Source: an uncultured Clostridia bacterium
GTDB lineage: Bacteria > Bacillota > Clostridia > Christensenellales > UBA1242
Length of the DNA stretch: 37,620 nt
NCBI GenBank assembly: GCA_944380415.1
Contig: CALWHN010000009.1
Location: forward strand, 1-37,620
Direction: 5' to 3'
Part shown: positions 15,101-22,535 of the stretch, piece after piece
How the letters are laid out: each line of letters begins with the position of its first letter
Numbering within the stretch: position 1 is the first letter of the stretch
Notes under the pieces: generated by a model
What the model saw: only the letters and a program-made list of their open reading frames with translations
Database searches by the model: none
Told to the model about the DNA's origin: nothing
Position numbers and translations under genes: made by a program

Positions 15101-18100
15101 ATGAAAAGATTGGGTGTATACATTGTTGTAATGGTTGGCTGCCTATTTGTTGGCCTAACAACTTATTACATGCTTAAAAATTATGAGGTAATCGACATTT
15201 CGGCGGACACAATTGAAAACCAAGTTTTCTTAAACGTTGATGAAACAATAAGTTTAAATGTTGTCCACGAACTTGCTCAAACAGAACTATCCTATTCGGT
15301 CAGCGAAGACGGAATAATTTCCTACAATGTTGAAACCGGGGAAATAACAGGTTTGGCAGGCGGAGATGTTGAACTTACAATAACGTCTGAAAATACTAAT
15401 TATGGCGACAATGGTCAATTTAAGTTTAACGTTAAAGTTGGAGACGGAAGCCAGGCAACACCATACTATGTTTTAAACAAAGATGACCTTAAAGCAATTG
15501 GTGGAACAAGGACATACTCTAACGGAAACTCAAGAGAGTGGTCGGCAAGTGCTTTCTATCAACTTAGAAACGACATTGACCTTGCAGGCGAAGAGTGGGT
15601 TCCGCTTTGCAGTGAAAACGGCTTCTCAGGTTCATTCGTTGGCGGGAGCTCAAGCATCAACACGATTTCAAACCTAACAATTTCAACAAACCAACCATAC
15701 GCAGGGTTGTTTGCAGGTTTAACTGGCCTTGCAGAAGTTAGTTATATTGCTTTTGACAGCCCAAGAATCGCTGGAAACTTCAACGCAGCGGGCATTGTTG
15801 CAGGGCTTGCACAAGATTCAAAAATTTCAAAAATTGATGTTAAAAACGGAACGGTTTTGGCAACTCCATACACAGTTGGAACTCGCGCAACATCGTTTGT
15901 TGGCGGAATTGTTGGCGCTACAATGGGAACAATTGTTGCAAATCACGGAGAGGCAGCTCTTGCTCAAAGAGGAAGCGTCTACATGTGCAGCTATCAAGGA
16001 GTTGTTGGAACAAACAGCAATGTGGACGAAGTTATTGGCTCCTTCGAAACTGAAGGTATGGCGCTTATGGACATCGGCGGAATTGTTGGCTATATGTTTG
16101 GCTCAACAATAGAGAACAATAAAGCAGAGGTTACATTTAGCATTAACCAAGCAATTGCAGAAAAAGCTGCAATGTTTGAAAGAGCTTCATCAACAGGAAT
16201 TTGCATAGACGTTGGCGGAATTGTTGGTGCAACGGCAAATAACTTTGTTGTAACATCTGACAACTTGCAGGCAACAATATACCCAATTGTAAAGAATAAC
16301 TTGGCGCTTGTTGGAATTGACAACGTTCCAACAACAGCAAGGGGAGTTATTGGACACCTTCCAATTGACGTTCACTTCTCTGGAACAGTTGAAGGCTCCA
16401 ATCAGTGGGTAATTGGAAACTATTTCTACACAACAACAACTTTAATCCTTGAAGGTGGTTCATCAGTTCAAAATGCTACAACAAGGATTCCAGATGCAGC
16501 TGCATTGAGAAACATAAGCACTTATGTTACAATGCCAGGAACGCCTTGGGAAATTAGTGATGAAGAAGGCTCAATTAGCTCTCCATGGATTTTAACAGGA
16601 ACGTCACCAGTAATTAACTATTTATATCAAGACATAACTCTTCCAACAGACCAGGAAATTACTGAAATTTCAAGCGCAGAAGAGTTCTATCAAGCTTATT
16701 ACAACATGACATCAACCGATATAAGCAATGTTGCTAGAAAATATTATTTGTTGCAAAACTATAAATTGACGGCAGACATTGATTTATCTTCAATTGAAGA
16801 TTTAACAGCATTTGTTCCAATTGGAAGCGGATTGTTCATGTTTAACGGAGCGTTCGATGGAAACGGCCACACAATTTCATTTGACGGCGTTACAATTTCA
16901 GGAGACATCTTTGGTGGAATGTTTGGACAAATTGGCTCAAATGCTGAAGTTAAGAACTTAACAGTTGAAGGGCTTTCAATAGACGGCGCAAGGTATGCAG
17001 GCGGAATAGCAGGCGTTAACTATGGAAAAATAACAGATTGTGTTGTTCCTGTTGTTACAATTAACAATGCAACATATGCAGGCGGATTTACAGGTATCAA
17101 CAGGGGAACAATTACACAAACTATAGTTGAGGCAGAAGAAGGCGAAGAGCAACCTCTTTCTCCAACCTCTGTAGCAGAAATTCAAGTTGCAAACTTGGAA
17201 ACATCAACATTTAGCGGCGGAATTTCAGGAATCAACTACGGAACAATCTCAAATTTAACAGTTGAAGCATATATCTATGCAGAAACAGTAACAACAGGCG
17301 AATTTGCAAGATATATCGGCGGAATGGTTGGATATAACTATGAAGGTTCAAAACTTGAAAATTGCTATGTTTCAAATGGCGAAATTAGAGATGAATCAAC
17401 AATTGCAACCTACATGGGCGGCTTTGCTGGAATTAACGCAGGAAGCATAACTCTTTGTGGATTTGGCGGGAATGCGAATGGCGGAATTAGTCCAAAGATA
17501 ACAGGCGCATATGACGCTGGGAACCAAGTTGCGGGCGGATTTGCAGCTATGATCACATCAACTGGAAGCGTTTCACAATCATTTGCAAATGTAACAATTA
17601 ACTCAAGAGTAATTGGCGGATTTGCAGCATATATGATCGGTGAAGTTTCAGAAAGCTATGTAAGCGGAATGTTGACAGGAAACGAAGTTGGAGGCTTTGC
17701 AGTTCACATGGCTTTAACATCTGGAAGCACAGAGGGCGGACACATCATTAACTCATACACAGTTGCTTCATTGAGCGCACAAAATGAATCTTCAAAACTT
17801 GCGGGCCTTTCAGTTTACATGAGATATCCTGCAGTAATTGAAAAATGTTACATGGCATGTTCATTCAGTGGAAATGGCGAAGCATATTATGAGTCTGTAA
17901 CTAACACAAGAGAGGGTTTTGTAAACTGGATTACATCATGGGCAAGGCCAGCAGAAAGGCTTGGAACAATCAATGACGTCGTAATCAATGAAAAGGGTGC
18001 AGCAAACAGAACATCAGCAATCATCTCTTATGGCGGACAGAATGTCATATACTTAGAGTCTTCAGATGCTGAAAATCCACTTAGCTACAGCGATGCTGGA

Positions 18101-18403
18101 TTCAACACAGAGACGATTTGGCAAATTGGAGGGCCGCAAGATACAGCAAACACAAACCCAAACAGAGAACCAGTTTTAATTGCTGTTGAAGGGCTTCATG
18201 GAATTGTTCAAGATTACAGCAATGGATCGACAACCGAAGAGCCAGGAACAGGAGATGAAACTGAAAATCCAGGAGACAGCCAGCAACCGGGAACTGGAGA
18301 TGTCACAGAAAATCCAGAACAACCTGCAACAGAAGAACCAGCAACTGGAACTGAAGGCTCAGAGGAAACAACCACTCCTGAAACTGGAAACGAAGCAGCT
18401 TAA
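15101..18403 (+). CDS. Large GLUG-repeat surface/secreted protein
   Basis: 1100 aa from ATG 15101, chosen for its ribosome binding site. The N-terminal hydrophobic segment (LGVYIVVMVGCLFVGLTTYY, residues 3-22) is a signal peptide or signal anchor. Residues about 35-95 resemble a bacterial Ig-like (BIG2) domain (VFLNVDETISLNVV, then SYNVETGEITGLAGGDVELT). The body (about 110-1000) holds about 13 GLUG-type motifs such as GGIVGATMGTI, GGIAGVNYGKITDC, GGISGINYGTISNL and GGFAGINAGSITLC, which suggest a beta-solenoid. The C-terminus is a Pro/Thr/Glu-rich tail of about 65 residues with repeated EEPGTGDETENPG-like units and ends without LPXTG or a membrane anchor. Family members act in adhesion or peptidase display; the role here is unknown. 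Its consensus promoter suggests an abundant protein. Confidence 0.88.
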   Translation: MKRLGVYIVVMVGCLFVGLTTYYMLKNYEVIDISADTIENQVFLNVDETISLNVVHELAQTELSYSVSEDGIISYNVETGEITGLAGGDVELTITSENTNYGDNGQFKFNVKVGDGSQATPYYVLNKDDLKAIGGTRTYSNGNSREWSASAFYQLRNDIDLAGEEWVPLCSENGFSGSFVGGSSSINTISNLTISTNQPYAGLFAGLTGLAEVSYIAFDSPRIAGNFNAAGIVAGLAQDSKISKIDVKNGTVLATPYTVGTRATSFVGGIVGATMGTIVANHGEAALAQRGSVYMCSYQGVVGTNSNVDEVIGSFETEGMALMDIGGIVGYMFGSTIENNKAEVTFSINQAIAEKAAMFERASSTGICIDVGGIVGATANNFVVTSDNLQATIYPIVKNNLALVGIDNVPTTARGVIGHLPIDVHFSGTVEGSNQWVIGNYFYTTTTLILEGGSSVQNATTRIPDAAALRNISTYVTMPGTPWEISDEEGSISSPWILTGTSPVINYLYQDITLPTDQEITEISSAEEFYQAYYNMTSTDISNVARKYYLLQNYKLTADIDLSSIEDLTAFVPIGSGLFMFNGAFDGNGHTISFDGVTISGDIFGGMFGQIGSNAEVKNLTVEGLSIDGARYAGGIAGVNYGKITDCVVPVVTINNATYAGGFTGINRGTITQTIVEAEEGEEQPLSPTSVAEIQVANLETSTFSGGISGINYGTISNLTVEAYIYAETVTTGEFARYIGGMVGYNYEGSKLENCYVSNGEIRDESTIATYMGGFAGINAGSITLCGFGGNANGGISPKITGAYDAGNQVAGGFAAMITSTGSVSQSFANVTINSRVIGGFAAYMIGEVSESYVSGMLTGNEVGGFAVHMALTSGSTEGGHIINSYTVASLSAQNESSKLAGLSVYMRYPAVIEKCYMACSFSGNGEAYYESVTNTREGFVNWITSWARPAERLGTINDVVINEKGAANRTSAIISYGGQNVIYLESSDAENPLSYSDAGFNTETIWQIGGPQDTANTNPNREPVLIAVEGLHGIVQDYSNGSTTEEPGTGDETENPGDSQQPGTGDVTENPEQPATEEPATGTEGSEETTTPETGNEAA

Positions 18404-18406
18404 GAC

Positions 18407-18449
18407 AAAAAACTTTTATGCTAAAAAATTTGCATAAAAGTTTTTTTTA
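18407..18449 (+). terminator. Terminator of the GLUG gene, overlapping the ruvX promoter
   Basis: AAAAAACTTTTATG (18407-18420), a 12-nt loop, CATAAAAGTTTTTTTT (18433-18448). The 3' stem arm overlaps the TTGCAT -35 element of ruvX. Confidence 0.8.
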
Positions 18450-18457
18450 TGTAATAA
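18430..18457 (+). promoter_or_regulatory. Candidate ruvX promoter (leaderless)
   Basis: TTGCAT (18430-18435), 16 bp, TAATAA (18452-18457), 7 nt to GTG 18465. No Shine-Dalgarno precedes the start. Confidence 0.5.
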
Positions 18458-18464
18458 TATTTTC

Positions 18465-18872
18465 GTGGGAAGAATAATGGCTCTTGACTATGGAGATGTT
18501 AGAATTGGAATTGCTTTTTCAGATCTACTTCAAACAATTGCCTCTCCCTTCCAAACGTATAGACGAAAGACGCTGCCGGAGGATTTAAACTACTTTTTAA
18601 ATCTTGTAAAAGAAAAGGAAGTTTCAAAAATTATCCTGGGGCTTCCGGTCAACATGGACGGCTCTGTTGGAGAAAGGGCGCTTAAAACAAAGGAATTTGG
18701 GGAAGAATTGTCTAAGGCAACAGGCCTTGAGGTTGAATATGTTGACGAGCGCCTAACCTCTGTTGAAGCTGAGGAAATCTTAATCAGTTCCGGCGTTAGG
18801 CGCGAGAAAAGAAAGGAAGTTATAGATAAAATTGCAGCAGCGCTAATTTTAGAAAGTTATTTAAACAGATAA
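18465..18872 (+). CDS. ruvX: RuvX/YqgF: Holliday-junction-resolvase-like, pre-16S rRNA nuclease
   Basis: 135 aa from GTG 18465. This start gives the normal family N-terminus GRIMALDYGDVRIGIAFSD; the internal ATG at 18477 would remove the first beta strand. It is an RNase H-fold nuclease that processes the 5' end of 16S rRNA in studied bacteria. Catalytic acids lie in ALDYGDVRIG, in EYVDERLTSVEAEE and in VIDKIAAALILESYL; ILGLPVNMDGSVGERAL is a family signature. The order ruvX then DUF1292 matches yrrK-yrzB of Bacilli. No Shine-Dalgarno is present, and a -10 box lies 7 nt upstream. Confidence 0.94.
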   Translation: MGRIMALDYGDVRIGIAFSDLLQTIASPFQTYRRKTLPEDLNYFLNLVKEKEVSKIILGLPVNMDGSVGERALKTKEFGEELSKATGLEVEYVDERLTSVEAEEILISSGVRREKRKEVIDKIAAALILESYLNR

Positions 18873-18909
18873 TCTGTTAAATATAAAATTTAAAAAGGAG
18901 AGATTAAAA

Positions 18910-19248
18910 ATGGCAAATAACCAAGAAAAAAACGAGGAATTAGATGTTTTGGACATCTTGTTAGACGAAAACAATGATTCACCAATTGCGCTCTATGACA
19001 GTGAGGACAACAAGGTTATGTTCGAACAAGTTGCTGTCATTCCAGAGGGCGACAAAATTTATGCAATTTTAAAACCAATTGACGAAATGGAGGGCGTTGC
19101 AGACGACGAGGCAATTGTGTTCTTAGCAGACGTTGACGAAGACGGCTTCTCTGTTTTAACAGTTGAAACAGATGAAGAAATTGCAACAAAGGTTTTTGAC
19201 AAATACTATCAGCTTTTAGATGAAGCAGAAAATAATCAAGGAAATTAA
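18910..19248 (+). CDS. DUF1292 family protein
   Basis: 112 aa, start ATG 18910 with AAAGGAGAG upstream. It is a very acidic small cytosolic protein with the DUF1292 core: DNKVMFEQVAVIPEGDKIYA, ILKPI and EAIVFLADVDEDGFSVLTVE followed by EIATKVFDKYYQLLDEA. Relatives (YrzB-like) sit beside ruvX and ireB in many Firmicutes, but no biochemical function is known. It is 37 bp downstream of ruvX and cotranscription is likely. It is a little longer than the usual 85-95 aa because of an acidic N-terminal tail. Confidence 0.9.
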   Translation: MANNQEKNEELDVLDILLDENNDSPIALYDSEDNKVMFEQVAVIPEGDKIYAILKPIDEMEGVADDEAIVFLADVDEDGFSVLTVETDEEIATKVFDKYYQLLDEAENNQGN

Positions 19249-19249
19249 A

Positions 19250-19276
19250 AAAAACAGGCATTTGCCTGTTTTTTTA
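19250..19276 (+). terminator. Bidirectional terminator between the DUF1292 gene and spo0A
   Basis: AAAACAGGCA (19251-19260), a 2-nt loop, TGCCTGTTTT (19263-19272), with A and T runs on both sides serving both convergent genes. Confidence 0.9.
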
Positions 19277-19291
19277 TTGAAGCTTTATAAT

Positions 19292-20101
19292 TTAAGCTCC
19301 TTCAATTAACATTTTGTCTGCAACAAGCGCGATAAACTCGCCGTTTGTTGGCTTTTCATTGCTGCTGTAAACCCTTATTCCAAAAATTGAATTTATGTTT
19401 TCAATTTTGCCTCTGTTCCATGCAACTTCAATTGCGTGTCTAATTGCTCTTTCAACTTTGCTTGCGCTGGTTTCAAACTTTTCTGCAATTGCAGGGTAGA
19501 GCTGTTTTGTTATTGAATTTATAATTTCTGGGTTGTCAATTGCAAGTTTGATAGCCTCTCTTAAAAATTGATAACCTTTGATGTGAGCGGGAATTCCAAC
19601 TGTTATGAAGATGTTTGTGATTTTTTCTTCAACCATTTTTGCCTTATATTTGCCGCTTGCATTTTCAATTGTTACGTCCTTTGAAATTATTGTTGAAACT
19701 TGTTTTGAGGGCGAGTTGCAAATTTCCTTAACTCTGTCTATTAAAACGGATTCATTGACGGGTTTTATCATGAAATAGCTGACGCCAAGCTGCATAGCTT
19801 TGTTTATAAATCCTTCATGTGATAGGGAAGAGGTTACAACTATTTTTGGTTTTTTTAAAATTTCGTTTGTTTTCATAATATTTTCAATTAGCGCAAAGCC
19901 GTCTAAGCCTGGCAAAACAACGTCCATAACTAAAACATCTGGGCTTGTTTTTTTAATTTGTTCAAGTGTTTCATAGCCGTCTCCGCTTTCGCCAACAACT
20001 TCAAACATCTTTTCCCTTTTAAATGCGCCAACAATTTCCTTGCGCAATTCGGCGTTACAGTCCGAAATAAAAATCTTTGTTTTTTGTATATCTTCGCTCA
20101 C
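19292..20101 (-). CDS. spo0A: Sporulation master response regulator Spo0A
   Basis: 269 aa, start GTG 20101 with AGGAGG 7 nt upstream. It has an N-terminal receiver domain (about 8-125) with phosphoacceptor Asp60 (PDVLVMDVVLPGLDG), Thr90 and Lys113 (MIKPVNES). The C-terminal Spo0A DNA-binding domain (about 155-266) is strongly conserved: VGIPAHIKGYQFLREAI, SITKQLYPAIAEKF, SKVERAIRHAIEVAWNRGKI and KPTNGEFIALVADK. Phosphorylated Spo0A binds 0A boxes to start sporulation. The acidic pocket reads ISDCN where Spo0A normally has a DDN triplet, so one magnesium-pocket Asp is replaced by Cys15. Exact TGTCGAA lies upstream, compatible with autoregulation. In most Clostridia spo0A follows spoIVB; here it stands alone. 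Confidence 0.97.
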   Translation of the reverse strand: MSEDIQKTKIFISDCNAELRKEIVGAFKREKMFEVVGESGDGYETLEQIKKTSPDVLVMDVVLPGLDGFALIENIMKTNEILKKPKIVVTSSLSHEGFINKAMQLGVSYFMIKPVNESVLIDRVKEICNSPSKQVSTIISKDVTIENASGKYKAKMVEEKITNIFITVGIPAHIKGYQFLREAIKLAIDNPEIINSITKQLYPAIAEKFETSASKVERAIRHAIEVAWNRGKIENINSIFGIRVYSSNEKPTNGEFIALVADKMLIEGA

Positions 20102-20198
20102 TTTCGCGTCCTCCTATCCGGCCTTTTTGCCGACAATAAAAGGTTAACACAATATTTTTGTAAATGGAATATTTTTAAAAAAAATATTTTGCAAAAAA

Positions 20199-20315
20199 TA
20201 TCGAAAAATATACAATATTGAAGAAAAATGTCGAATTCCTTGTATTTTTTTATAAAGTATGCAAAAAAATATTAATAAATTTGATAAATTCTCTTGCTTT
20301 TACATATTTCTCGAA
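20199..20315. promoter_or_regulatory. Candidate 0A boxes between spo0A and tilS
   Basis: TGTCGAA at 20229-20235 matches the 0A-box core exactly. Two near matches, TATCGAA (20199-20205) and TCTCGAA (20309-20315), lie in the same 278-bp AT-rich intergenic region. Spo0A is known to bind such sites; use here is inferred. Confidence 0.55.
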
Positions 20316-20333
20316 AAAATGACTAAATATTAC

Positions 20334-20361
20334 TTGAAATATTAAAATTTTCAATTATAAT
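20334..20361 (+). promoter_or_regulatory. tilS promoter
   Basis: TTGAAA (20334-20339), 16-bp spacer, TATAAT (20356-20361). GAGG is about 6 nt before ATG 20380. Confidence 0.7.
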
Positions 20362-20379
20362 ATATGCGTTGAGGTTTTT

Positions 20380-21702
20380 ATGGAAAAAATTTACAAAACA
20401 ATCGTTGAAAACAATTTAATAAGAAAAGGCGAAACAATTGGTGTTGCCGTAAGTGGAGGGCAGGACTCAATGGCTTTGCTTCACTATCTTGCATCCCTTC
20501 AAAGCGAATTGGATTTTGAAATTGTTGCAATCCACGTTGACCATTCTCTTCGGGAAACAAGCGCCCAAGACGCACTTTTTGTAATAAATTATTGCAAGAA
20601 AAATCATATCAGGGCCTACAAGTTTAAAGTTGATGTAAAAAAACTTGCGGAAGAAAATGGCTCCTCAATTGAAACCGCGGCAAGAGATGCGCGCTATGGT
20701 GTCTTTCAATCTCTTGTGGCAAGGGGGATTGTCGATAAAGTTGCGCTTGCCCATCATGCTCAAGACCAAGCTGAAACAATTTTGCTCCACCTCTTTAGAG
20801 GGGCTGGAATATCCGGCGCAAGGGGAATGGAAATTGAAAAACAGAAAATTTACATTCGCCCAATGCTTTCGGTTGGAAAGGAAGAAATTATTAGATATGT
20901 AACGGACAATGAAATTCCATTTGTTGAAGACGAAACAAACAGCATGGACACCTTCCAAAGAAACTTTATTCGAAATAAAATTCTTCCGCTTGTAACAAGT
21001 CGTTTTCCTGGGGCAATCACTGCACTGAACAGTTTTGCTCAGGCTTGCAGGGAGGACGATGATTACATAAATTCCCAAGTTGTAACAGATGCACTAACTG
21101 TTGAGGGGCCAAAAACGGTTAAAATTCCTTGTGCATACTTTTTAAACCCTCAGCCGCTTTCAACAAGGTTGGTTTTCAAGGCGCTTGAAACGATTGGCGT
21201 TTATAAAGATGTTGAAAGAAGACATATTGAATTAATAAAAGAGCTTGCGCTAAGTGGGCAAAACGGCTCCAAGCTAAAGCTTCCAATGCAGGTTTCTGTT
21301 TTCAAAGAATATGACTACATAACGCTGACAAACGAGCAGAAGGAAAGAAAGATTTTAAACGTTAAGTTTAGATGTGGAAGTTTTGAAGTTGAAAACTTTG
21401 GAAAAGTAACCGTTAAAAGGGTTGAGCCCAAAGTCGAAGGGCTTGTATTAGACGCCAAAAAACTTCCAAAAGAAGCAAGCTGGAGATTTAGGAGAGAAGG
21501 AGACTACATAACAAAGTTTGGCGGTGGAACGCAAAAGTTAAAAACCTATCTTTCTCAAAAGAAGATTCCGCTTAGGCAAAGAGATTTTGTTCCCGTTTTG
21601 GCGGAAGGAAGCGAAGTTTTTGTTGTTGCTGGCTATGGAATTAGCGACAAGGTTAGGATAGACGAGAAAACAAAGCAGGCATATCAAATTATAGTAAGTT
21701 AA
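20380..21702 (+). CDS. tilS: tRNA(Ile)-lysidine synthetase TilS
   Basis: 440 aa. It attaches lysine to C34 of the CAU-anticodon tRNA-Ile so that it reads AUA rather than AUG, using ATP. PP-loop motif SGGQDS at 25-30, HVDHSLRE, and HHAQDQAETILLHLFRGAG typical of TilS. The family also shows ETAARDARYGVF and NFIRNKILPLV. The C-terminal TilS domain contains WRFRREGDYITKFGGGTQKL and LRQRDFVPVLAEG. Full length. It has its own promoter and a terminator 1 bp past the stop. Confidence 0.96.
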   Translation: MEKIYKTIVENNLIRKGETIGVAVSGGQDSMALLHYLASLQSELDFEIVAIHVDHSLRETSAQDALFVINYCKKNHIRAYKFKVDVKKLAEENGSSIETAARDARYGVFQSLVARGIVDKVALAHHAQDQAETILLHLFRGAGISGARGMEIEKQKIYIRPMLSVGKEEIIRYVTDNEIPFVEDETNSMDTFQRNFIRNKILPLVTSRFPGAITALNSFAQACREDDDYINSQVVTDALTVEGPKTVKIPCAYFLNPQPLSTRLVFKALETIGVYKDVERRHIELIKELALSGQNGSKLKLPMQVSVFKEYDYITLTNEQKERKILNVKFRCGSFEVENFGKVTVKRVEPKVEGLVLDAKKLPKEASWRFRREGDYITKFGGGTQKLKTYLSQKKIPLRQRDFVPVLAEGSEVFVVAGYGISDKVRIDEKTKQAYQIIVS

Positions 21703-21726
21703 AATCCCCTAACAAGGGGATTTTTT
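21701..21726 (+). terminator. tilS terminator
   Basis: AAAATCCCC (21701-21709), loop TAACAA, GGGGATTTT (21716-21724) and a T run. Confidence 0.9.
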
Positions 21727-21839
21727 ATGAATAATATTCATTCTATATCTCGTGTTTTCAGTGTGAAAACTACAACATTTAGTCGATTAAAAAATTCTAA
21801 TTTAAAAATTTTCTTTTTAACATGTTGTGTGATAGAATT

Positions 21840-22060
21840 GAAAATAAAGTTATCAACAGCAGATCAAACGCTACAACCCGCAATAATAGGGAAGTTTGAA
21901 ATTTTGGGAAAAAATCTTGTGGAAATGTGGATAACTTTTCCTCAAAAACCCTTTATTCACAAAAATACGCGAAAAATTTATAATTATAAACACAAATGAA
22001 TAATTATTTATTTGTGGAAATGTGGATAACTTTTCAACCTCTTAATATTATTATTCGGCA
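21840..22060. other. DnaA-box-like cluster, candidate origin or DnaA-binding locus
   Basis: Two exact consensus boxes on the minus strand (TGTGGATAA at 21926-21934 and 22021-22029) plus two variants on the plus strand (TTATCAACA 21850-21858, TTATTCACA 21953-21961). The two consensus boxes lie inside a perfect 24-bp direct repeat (21917-21940 and 22012-22035) whose copies start 95 bp apart, close to nine helical turns. Very AT-rich DNA (about 21962-22013) lies between them, and ATTATTATT occurs at 22047-22055. The 420-bp gap between tilS and mrnC has no convincing gene. dnaA is not in the window, so origin function is only a hypothesis. Confidence 0.55.
21917..22035 (+). repeat. Perfect 24-bp direct repeat carrying DnaA boxes
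   Basis: Copies at 21917-21940 and 22012-22035 are identical, each TTGTGGAAA followed by TGTGGATAAC and TTTTC. Confidence 0.92.
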
Positions 22061-22133
22061 GCAGGCCTTTAATTGAATAAATTTCTTGCCAGACTTTGGC
22101 GAAAGAAAAGAAATTTTGTTTTTTCTAATTTTC

Positions 22134-22142
22134 TGCTATAAT
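22134..22142 (+). promoter_or_regulatory. Extended -10 promoter of mrnC (leaderless)
   Basis: TGCTATAAT (22134-22142) is a perfect extended -10, followed by 6 nt and ATG 22149. The -35 region is weak (T-rich), as extended -10 promoters tolerate. Confidence 0.7.
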
Positions 22143-22148
22143 GTCCTT

Positions 22149-22535
22149 ATGAAAAAAATATTGTCCGATTTGGAAGTTTCTCAGTTCAACCCGCTTTCGC
22201 TGGCTTCGGTTGGAGACGCTGTTCACACACTTTTTGTAAGGGAAGCTCTTTTTGAAAGGGATTTGCCGCCAAACAAGCTCCACCTCTTAGCGTCAAAGTT
22301 TTGTAGAGCAAAGAATCAAAGCCTTGCTTATGAAAAAATTTTGGGGTCTCTAAGCGACCTAGAAAGGGAAATTGCAACCAGGGCAAGAAACCACAAGGGC
22401 CACGCTCCAAAAAATTCCAGTTTGGAAGAATATAAAAAAGCAACCGCTTTTGAGGCGATTGTTGGATACTTATATGTAACGGGAAAAAGTGAAAGACTTG
22501 AGGAAATTTTAAAATGCTCTTTGGAGGAAGAATGA
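22149..22535 (+). CDS. mrnC: Mini-ribonuclease III
   Basis: 128 aa from ATG 22149; the in-frame codon at 22086 lies upstream of the promoter and is rejected. Mini-III has an RNase III catalytic domain without a dsRNA-binding domain and matures 23S rRNA ends in Bacillus. Motifs: NPLSLASVGDAVHTLFVRE (catalytic Asp), KFCRAKNQS, and RNHKGHAPKNSSLEEYKKA followed by TAFEAIVGYLY (catalytic Glu). The length is normal. The stop overlaps the rlmB start as ATGA. The start has no Shine-Dalgarno. Confidence 0.95.
   Translation: MKKILSDLEVSQFNPLSLASVGDAVHTLFVREALFERDLPPNKLHLLASKFCRAKNQSLAYEKILGSLSDLEREIATRARNHKGHAPKNSSLEEYKKATAFEAIVGYLYVTGKSERLEEILKCSLEEE

Noticed and set aside
8123..18403. LPXTG sortase anchors on the two large surface proteins
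   Set aside because: Neither C-terminus has an LPXTG-like motif, hydrophobic segment and basic tail.
21727..21999. ORF of 90 codons between tilS and mrnC
   Set aside because: No ribosome binding site (the ATG lies in the tilS terminator U-tract), no family resemblance, and it runs across the DnaA-box cluster.
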